This document shows, piece after piece, positions 56,394 to 64,000 of a stretch of DNA of 64,000 bases (position 1 is its first letter; every line of letters starts with the position of its first letter). The stretch is from contig OZ025208.1 of assembly GCA_964019055.1 (NCBI GenBank), positions 5,220,453 through 5,284,452 of the forward strand, in the 5' to 3' direction. Source of the stretch: Anthopleura xanthogrammica. Its lineage: Eukaryota; Cnidaria; Anthozoa; Actiniaria; Actiniidae. A model generated the notes under the pieces. The model worked only from the letters and a program-made list of their open reading frames with translations. It had not been told where the DNA came from and did no database searches. A program made the position numbers and the translations under genes.

Positions 56394-56960
56394 GAACTAA
56401 GAATGAAAGAATATTCGCCACTCTACAATCGATATCTCGATTTACAACAACAGATTCAAAGTGGTTCGCCCCACAGTTCAAGGCTAGGAACGGTGCAAAC
56501 CCCACAAGCACCACCATCAGCTAATCCCAGTCTTCCCACCAGTCTGAAATCTCCAGAAAATGTTTCTTCAACGAGTCTCACCAGTGATAGTGGCTACGTA
56601 ACCCCCAAAACTAAAACGCCTTCTTTCCTACAACGACTAACATCGAAAATAAGAACTCCTACTCTTGAACTCAGCAGAGCGGGAGCTTCAGCTTCAACGG
56701 GGGTACCTTCTACACCATTCAGAACCATAACTAGTCTTGATCAACCCTCTTCTACCACCTCGTTCAGCACCCCCAAAACACAATTCCCACCACCTCCGCC
56801 TGATTTTCTACCCACTCCCCCTACAAGTAAAGAAAAACCCGTGAAGTGGATTAGCTATCAAGATTCAGACAAATATCATGATAAAATCTTAAAACCTGCG
56901 CGACGATCAGAACGATTGAGAGCGATCGCAAAGTCAATACCCAAGTGGGAAAAGCTTTAG
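56394..56960 (+). pseudogene. C-terminal part of the Polinton ATPase-linked ORF
   Basis: Open frame that resumes in the same phase as the ORF interrupted at 46875. About 188 codons: a short helical start (YSPLYNRYLDLQQQIQ), then a Ser/Thr/Pro-rich low-complexity region (TSDSGYVTPKTKTPSFLQRL, PPPPPDFLPTPPTSKE) and a basic C-terminus (ARRSERLRAIAKSIPKWEKL). The last codons lie within the right terminal repeat. It may be the tail of the ATPase or a second protein fused to it. Confidence 0.65.
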
Positions 56961-57669
56961 TTCGTGATGATTTTTACTGGAATGAGCTATGCAAATCAAA
57001 ACCATTTACACCGTTCATGTTTGCTGTATCCAGCCTACTTTGACAATATGTTTACACAGTATACGATGAACAATAAAACATGTTTTCAAGACTTGTCTGT
57101 GTAGTTATTATCTTGAATAAACCCTCTGGAACAAAAGATTTTTCCGTGTGAAACGATAATGTTCACTTTACTGTTTAAGTAATAAAACATTTGTCAGTGT
57201 AACAGAAATTTTCAGAACGAAAACGAAGGTTTATCGACTTTAATTTATTCAAAACACGGCTTTCTTCAAATCGCCAGCTGTTTAAACAAAAGACCATAAT
57301 AAAATAAATACAATAATCGTCATATTCTTAATTTTTCGTAGAGTAAATAAATTTCCTCGGGCAAGAACGTCTTTTGAACTCTTTCTCTTCTACCGAGTAT
57401 ACGTTTGCCGTCACATCGTTGTAGACGAAAAATTCATAACTTTAACCTTCAAACCATCTGTTGCTCAAACAAAGGAATTTCAATTTTGTCTTAAAAACAC
57501 ACCCCCTGTATTAACACCCCCTGATTTCGATCGGAATTTTTGGTCAGGCGGTCGGCCTGTCTTTTCGTGATAGCTGGACCTGAACCACCCCTCCCCTCCC
57601 CCCGAAAATTAGACCGGCGCCGAAAGAACAATAGATCCATTGTCCTAGAACTCTCATTTCCCTACTACT
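56912..57669 (-). repeat. Polinton right terminal inverted repeat
   Basis: Reverse complement of 40555-41310 with scattered differences; ends CCCTACTACT followed by the target duplicate CCGGAT. Confidence 0.9.
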
Positions 57670-57675
57670 CCGGAT

Positions 57676-58642
57676 GTTTTCCCATTAGTGACATGACATT
57701 TTCCTAGTTGTTTCATGATTGTGTCCTCCTGTTTACTCAAAAATCGATTTCCTTGAAACTTAAGATTCTTGGTAAACATACTGCCATAATTTTGTCTGCC
57801 GATTTGGAGCAAAATCTATCGAGTACAAGTAGCTGCGCGACGAAAATAGCCCTAAAAATGAGTATAAAATAATGCATCCATAGATTTCTCCCAATTAGCT
57901 CGTAGCCACTGATGAACAAAGAAATAATATTCAATGTCTCTCTCATTCCTATTTTTTTCTTTGGGTTCCTTCCTTCAACGAAACCCAACACGCTAGATTC
58001 CAATTTGATGTGTGAGTAACTCGTGCCCTGATTTAGATAAAACTACAGTAACATTGTAGGTTTTGGAAGCTGCTGTTTTGTCCTGCGAATTGAGCATATT
58101 TACTCATAATGTTTGATCTTTATGGACTCTCGCGAAGGGGAAATCCAACGAAATATTTCTTTCTATCTTACTAAAAATTGAAAGCCTTTAATATGCAAAA
58201 CAGATAAGTTTAATATTCATTGGATTTTCATAGAACATTTTGTCATGAATTTTACATTTATATGACATTCAGATGGCATTCCAACGGGGGCTTGTGACGA
58301 GTCAGGAGCTGCAGCTATCCTGCTTTATGCGAAATCTGCTGGAGTAGCTCGATGAAGCCTCCGCCATGTGCAGTCATCGCAATGAGATAACAATCTGTAA
58401 AGTATTAGCCAGTCTCATCCAGGAGCAAACGCAGTCGTACCTCAGCATGTTGCTGTGAAGCCCTGCAATAAAAGGGTATTACAGTAATTTGTAGCCTGAG
58501 GACCCTGAGTATCACATGATCAGGGGAGAGTCTGATACTCAGGCTAAGTAATGCGTAATTGTAAAGGTCATCTAAGACTTCCTGTACGCCACATGGAGCC
58601 AATTCGAGCACCATTAGCCTATATGGACACAAGAAGTCCATG
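57676..58642. other. Intergenic, no feature seen
   Basis: AT-rich DNA between the Polinton and the 3' end of the next minus-strand gene. A short inverted repeat (GCCTGAGGACCCTGAGTATC with GATACTCAGGCTAAG, 58493-58546) is the only structure noticed. Confidence 0.5.
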
Positions 58643-61600
58643 TCAACATACGTCAAGCATGCAAACATCAATTTCATCAAACCCTGAAACAAACCGTCTG
58701 TAAGTCATCCGATGATTGGCTGCAAATCGCATCCAGGAAACCAGAACAGCAAAAATGGGCACAGCAAAAACAGCTAAATACATAAACATTACTTCTATTT
58801 ATTTACGTTATGCAATACTCCAGTTTCGAGTTTTCTATTGCTCAGTCTTAGCCTCAATTGTGCGTAAATTATTCAGCACGGACAGCATGAGAACGAGTGG
58901 AATTCTATAGCAATTTTATTGTTCATTAGTACACATTCCTCATCTCATTGCCACGGGCTGTTAATAATAGTAGAGAATATGTTACATGCTATTGAGGCTA
59001 ACACTGAACAATAGAGAACTCGAAACTGGGGTATTCCACACACATTATATACACTTACCTCTCTGACCTTATCTTTTTTCTTAGTGCTTCTAGATCACCT
59101 CGAACTGATTCCAAATCCCCAGAATTGGAGCAAAGTTTTTCGCTTTGATGCTGATATGGGAAAAAATAGTTGGACAAAATAAAAATATGGGAAGTCAGAT
59201 ATGAAAACACATATGAAGATAGTAACTAAACGGGGAAGCGGAGAAAAAGACCCAAAAAGGATAGTCAAAGATAGCATCTTCAAAGAAACAGACGGACGGA
59301 CAGACAGACAGTCGAAGGGACTGACAGTATCTTTCTGTTCACTAATACAAATGAATACCTCGTCTTCATGATAATTTTCCGCTTTCCGCTTCTTGTTGGA
59401 GGATTCGTCTACAGGACTCAATTCTTCTAGTATTTGATCAAACCTATGAATAAAGAAATAGGTAATCTATAATAGTAACCATGGCAGCGCTGGCAGGAGA
59501 ACCTCTGTAAAACCCGACAAGCTTAATTCCAATTCGATCCTTACTACCCGGGTACTCTAGCTGTCCACGAGTCTTGCATGATGCTTAATAATGCGCCATG
59601 TTACTTAGAAAAGGCTATGATAGTGTACTTTAAACAGTAAACACGTGAAAACGGACCAAAACTAAACGGTGCAAAATCTTTGAATTAGTATTCCTTCATG
59701 TGTTTATTGTTCTGTTGCCATCGAACTCGTTCCAGGCTACCTGTGTACTTGTTGCCTTGCTTCGCACAAAGCCGACCCCAGTTCGTTCTTGAGTTCATAA
59801 ATGGACTCATCGAAGGATGAGCTAGCCTCAAGTGGTTTCTGCGGTGACAAATTACTTTCATCTGAAAAATTAGGTGCGATGAAATTATTAGACATTATAG
59901 AAAATATTATAGTGTTGGGTGATGGAGGGGGTTGAGGAGTGATTATGGTGGCAGTGTTTGTAGGTGGTGATAATTAGGTAGTTTTGGGGAAAAGGAGGCG
60001 GTGATGGTGATCGTAAAGTATTGGCATTGGTAGTGCTGTAATGATGATATCATACATAGGTGGTAATGATGGTGTTGGTGATGGTGATGGTAAGGTATTG
60101 GTAGTGGTGTAATGATGATATGATACATACGCCAGTTGCAAGAAAAACAGTGGATATTCAAAGAAAACAGACGCAAGTTCTACTAGAAGTTCTACTAACT
60201 TAGTATTTTATTGAGTTCTTCTTCAACCATAATAACTGATTCATGAGCAGCTTCATTTCTAGTCTTGACAGGAAAACTAAGCTTCAACCTAAAAACAAGC
60301 ACAAAATTTGGAAATTAATTGAGAAAAAGAGAAATTGTACATTAATATATTTGTATAAACATATAAGGGCTTATATTTGTATAACCATGTACGTACTGAT
60401 TTACAGATATAACGGCTGTCAGCAGTTGAGGTTCAGTTTTGCATCACATTGACCCCTTATCCTCGCTCTTATGCAACTTCAAAACAGAAGAATATCAACT
60501 GCTAAAACAGATGTTTTGTTTTAAGGAACAAATCGCCCTTGACGTTTTCTTTAATGATTGCTGCCTATAGCAGTTTTATTATTTCCTTCGTTTGAACAAA
60601 TTTACCAGCCAAAGAGGCATCAAAGCTAAGAAGCAATAAGCTCTATATATAACTTACCGTCTTTGCTCTTCTAGGGCAGAATACTCTTGTTTAGAGGATA
60701 ACACAGCTTCCTTCCAAATTCCCGGTTGAATAAATCCTTCAAATTCGCTCTGCAGATAAAATATTCCCACTTCGGAAAGTACTGGGTTAGAGTGCAATGA
60801 CGTCATTGCTGATGAAACACAGGCTTCGATTACTTGGGTCCAGGGCACCTGGGCAGCAGTTAGCTGCGGGGAGCTGGAGAGAAAATCGATGGCTTGTAGT
60901 GAATGACGCTTGTGTTCCAGTATCCAACCAACTCTGGAAAATAATAATCAGATTAATATCAACACATAAATATTATTAATATTAGAAAACAACATTTATG
61001 ATAAATAACAGCTATCCTTCTTCCTTATTTCACTCTTATTTGGAATATTATGATTGTAAGTAAACTTAAAGCAAAGTAACAACTTTTGACATCAGTATTT
61101 CCTTCAGTTGAAGCTCAAAAGCTGCCAATGAAAGCCGACGGTGCATACTTTATCCCCCGTATCCATCATTGCTCCCTTATAGGGCTTATTTAAGGATACA
61201 CAGATTTAAGGTATCAGGATACGTTCGAGGCCATCGAGATTACTTTACGCGCGAACCAAATTTCTCGCTGCCTTTTCAATGTTAATATATAAAAGTATAC
61301 ATTTTTTGAAAGCTAAATAAACATAGTTTTCAAAAATCAATTTGAAATTTCTGTTTCGCGACACTAAAAAAGTTATTGGGTTTCTCCGCAGTTTTTGAGT
61401 GATCAAAATAACTTTCTTAAAACCTTGTAGCTCATTCGGATTACATCGGATCAAACTGAAACTTTGGATTATGATAAATCACAACGCCATCTAAAAAACG
61501 GTGTCTCAAATTTTTGAAATGTTTTTTTTTTTTTTCATTCAAAAGATATTGTCTATTTTGCGATTATGACCTCCGGATTTAACGCGTCATTGCGCGCGAT

Positions 61601-63720
61601 CTAAAAAAGATCAAAAATCTGAGACACCGTTTTGAAGCTCATTATGCACAGAGCATGCTAATGTACTTTTGATCGAAATATAATAGCGGAAATTCGGATT
61701 CTGCGGGAAGTTGTCAAATGAAGTGCGGTAGAATGTCACTTTGAATCCTATAACTATTTTTGTGTTCCAAAATGGACAATTTTAAATAGATATTCGAAAA
61801 CTACATTTATTTAGCTTTCAGAAAATGTAAAGTTTAATGGCAAAATATTGTAAAGCCCGTGCGAAATGTGAGGTAGCGCGTATTGGGGTCCTAACCATAT
61901 CCTGATACCTTAAGGAGTCGAAACAAGTGAATGAGATCACTGCGGATGGCAATAGACCCCTTGCAGCACGTCGGAATGCAGCTCAATTTGGAGAACAAAA
62001 CAATACGTTCTAATTCTCAGGAGATTGAAATTCTTTTGTTTTGCCCTCAAGATTGAGCTGCTTTGACGTCACGTGAAAGGGGTCTATAGGGATCTCTTGC
62101 ATTGCTTGCAGAGCACTCACTAAATGAGCCACATTCGCAATTTATTATCTTTGTTTCTGCTACTTCATATTGGTTTTATTTATGACTGCTAAAAGTTTCC
62201 TTACCTCTGTGCTAGGGAGCAACAATTCGCTGACAGACTTCTGACATACTCATGACAGAGTAGACTTTCTGAGTCCCATGTTCCTGTTCAATACAGACAA
62301 AGACACGTTGATATAAGTAATTCAGTTTAGTAAAGTGAAAATGCTTAGCCAGACAACGGTATTACGTGATAGTTAGAGTATTCACCACTTTCACATCTCC
62401 ATAATACTTACATAATACTGCGTTTTGGGAGGACAACAATAACGAAAATTATTTGAAAATTCCAAATTTTTTTCGTGCAAATGCTGAGTATATTTGCTAT
62501 TATCATTGAAAAATCCAGTATCAGTTTAATCAGAGTTTATTCCACACGCATGGGAGAATGAAACGTTTGGTGTTACAGACAGTGTATGGACTTACCAAGA
62601 AATGTCATGTATCTTCAAATTTCTTTCTTTTTGTTAATTCTTATAACCGCATAAGTGCTTTTCGATGTTTTTTTCTTCAATTCTTATGAATCTTCAATCA
62701 TGGTAATATTGGCAATTTAGTCTCGTTGCTGCCCTACCCCACCCCCACAAACGCAAAGCATTATGGGGATGTGAAAGTGGTTAATTCTGATAACCTTACC
62801 GTCAGCTGCACCAGGGGGTGGCGGTGGAAGACTCAACGACAAGATAACACTGCTCAAGGAACATAAATTCGCGTCTGAATTCCAGTCAGAATTCGGAAGA
62901 ACTGAAAAATAATAACATATTGAAACTTGTGCTGAACAAGAATTTGACAGATAAAAGGTTATATGCCACAGAACTACTTGAAACAGTACCTTTGTTGTCA
63001 TCGATGCAGAACTCTGTGATTGGCCAGGACACCTGACCGAGGCTTTCTGTTGACGCAACTGTTGCAAGGTGCTCGATGGCGCTGTTGTACAAACCGATGA
63101 CTGCTTCAGGAGACTAGGGCGGAAAGTTGGTATATTAGCCAATTAAATGGTGCGTAATACTGACCAATGAAATTGATGGTAGCATGGTCTTTTGATCGTT
63201 TCCATCTAAGTCGGACTGAATCTGAATATTGTCCAGCATAGATTATGAAACGAAGCATGAGCACAAATGTCATAAGTCGGCCCCAGTCCCCTCCCTGTCG
63301 GATTTTTTTTTTTTCGCTCAGCGGTCCAACGACCACCAAGGAGCGAGAACTACGACTTATGGAATCAACTCAACTTGGTTAGCTCTTTTCTAAAAGTTTT
63401 ACCTGTTCACTCAGTCGCGCCTTTTTTCTTGTTGCTATGTCTTCGTATAACGGTGTTGAAAAATACCTTTGAAGCCCTACAAAATAACCATATGATCATA
63501 TCAATACGCACTTTCCTATTTTGAAACCTTTTGAATTCAAATTTTTACTCTGTTCCCAATTTGAACCAGAAAAGATCATTTATTTGTCAGCAGGAGCCGG
63601 GTCCGACTAGATCTCGACACTGTCACAGTAGGAAATTTTACCTTCTTCTAGAAAATTCTTCAAGGAGTCTGACTCCAATTTGACTTGATGAGATTGCTGT
63701 CCAAGCCAGGTAATGATCTC
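58643..63720 (-). CDS. Unidentified multi-exon helical protein, 3' eleven exons
   Basis: Coding exons with GT-AG borders and matching phases: 63642-63720, 63403-63476, 62990-63113, 62800-62901, 62205-62283, 60658-60933, 60200-60288, 59741-59861, 59359-59443, 59059-59150 and 58643-58697 (stop). They give about 391 residues; the 5' end lies right of the window. Visible pieces: EIITWLGQQSHQVKLESDSL; YFSTPLYEDIATRKKARLSE; a proline run (LSLPPPPPGAADG); VGWILEHKRHSLQAIDFLSS; charged helices (VEEELNKIL, YELKNELGSALCEARQQVHR, LESVRGDLEALRKKI); a basic NKKRKAE patch that could be a nuclear signal. The helical, coiled-coil-like make-up suggests a structural or complex-forming protein. I do not recognise the family. 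The last exon's acceptor (GACTTACAG|ACGG) is the weakest junction. Confidence 0.7.
58815..59032. mobile_element. MITE-like element in last intron
   Basis: Left arm AATACTCCAGTTTCGAGTTT...CTATTG and right arm CAATAGAGAACTCGAAACTG...GGTATT are inverted; TTAGCCTCAAT / ATTGAGGCTAA extends the pairing. Confidence 0.75.
60934..62204. other. Intron with duplicated segment and MITE
   Basis: Contains an inverted pair around 61310-61345 and 61790-61830 (TTTTTGAAAGCTAAATAAAC with TTTATTTAGCTTTCAGAAA), the 126-bp duplicate of 32904-33029 at 61863-61988, and the MITE below. No gene. Confidence 0.7.
61952..62088. mobile_element. TAGACCCCTTGCA MITE, copy 8 (complete)
   Basis: Ends ATAGACCCCTTGCAGCACGT and GTGAAAGGGGTCTATA; inner arms intact; TGACGTCACGTGA near the right end. 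Copy 7 is the truncated one at 32992-33029. Confidence 0.85.
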
Positions 63721-64000
63721 CTGCAACTGGTATTATTGATAAGGAAAAAGTAGTTAACAAATGGCACTTTGTTGAAGGAAACAGCCTCTGGACTGATCCA
63801 AGGCAGGACATAGCTTACTGATTGAGATTAAATCTAACGTTTTGCCCATGGGTTTTGTGGAGGGAAGAAAAACCAGAGAATCTGGAGAAAATCCCTCGAA
63901 TCAAGGGAGAAAGACAACAAATTCTGGTTACGTGTTATGCTGAGTCGAGGAATTCAGACAAATAAACTGAACTATGCAAATAAACTGAACTATGAAGTAC
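63721..64000. other. Window edge, intronic
   Basis: Upstream (minus) of the first exon seen for the unidentified gene; no further exon recognised. Confidence 0.4.

Larger units (their letters stand above)
40555..57669. mobile_element. Polinton/Maverick element, 17.1 kb, non-autonomous, with nested insertions
   Basis: Terminal inverted repeats at 40555-41310 and 56912-57669 begin AGTAGTAGGG and end CCCTACTACT. They are flanked by a perfect 6-bp duplication CCGGAT (40549-40554, 57670-57675), the Polinton hallmark. The arms match over about 756 bp with scattered mismatches. Surviving genes are a zinc-ribbon ORF, a small basic ORF, a zinc-finger ORF and the C-terminal part of a packaging-type ATPase. 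No protein-primed DNA polymerase, integrase, protease or capsid gene is present. After subtracting the 9.5-kb Gypsy insertion the element is about 7.6 kb, half the usual length, and much of that is minisatellite. It is therefore a decayed or internally deleted copy mobilised in trans, if at all. Confidence 0.9.

Noticed and set aside
58405..58692. Alternative last exons for the unidentified gene (frames reading LMKLMFACLTYVD or ASQQHAEVRLRLLLDE)
   Set aside because: Their phases do not match the 59059-59150 donor without a stop, and the linking intron would be only about 33 bp.

Overview
The window is metazoan nuclear DNA: AT-rich, with widely spaced multi-exon genes, GT-AG introns plus two U12-type AT-AC introns, and dense short inverted-repeat (MITE-like) elements. 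The gene set (FNIP, NDUFAF8, paired E2F1/2/3-type factors), an intronless TSP1/F5-8C/CUB receptor and a Polinton point to an invertebrate, most likely an anthozoan cnidarian (coral or sea anemone). That taxon is an inference, not proven by the sequence.

Layout. (1) 750-6107, minus: 5' part of a folliculin-interacting protein (FNIP) gene, eight coding exons, running off the left edge; its promoter holds a CLEAR-like GTCACATGAC box and an E2F site. (2) 7497-10366, minus: small twin-CX9C gene matching NDUFAF8 (complex I assembly), with a 1.24-kb element with long terminal inverted repeats in its second intron. (3) 11471-14221, plus: intronless type I membrane receptor TSP1 / F5-8C / CUB / CUB / TM / acidic tail with a C-terminal PDZ ligand. 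(4) 14.2-18.8 kb: intergenic, several MITEs. (5) 18796-23874 and 29906-38444, minus: two tandem E2F genes, each with a U12-type intron at the same place; the first has E2F sites in its promoter and a second cluster in an intron. (6) 40555-57669: a Polinton/Maverick element with 756-bp terminal inverted repeats and a perfect 6-bp target duplication. It keeps a zinc-ribbon ORF, a small basic ORF, a zinc-finger ORF and the C-terminal part of a packaging-type ATPase; polymerase and integrase are missing and three minisatellite arrays fill the middle. A Ty3/Gypsy LTR retrotransposon (46876-56393) sits inside the ATPase ORF, and a LINE (about 48668-52017) sits inside the Gypsy pol gene, giving three nested layers. 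(7) 58643-63720, minus: last eleven coding exons of a helical protein I could not identify.

Two regulatory themes recur. E2F-type sites lie at the FNIP promoter, the first E2F promoter, inside that E2F gene, and near 26.7 and 27.7 kb. A roughly 135-bp MITE family carrying TGACGTCA-like sites occurs at least eight times, several of them inside or next to the E2F genes.
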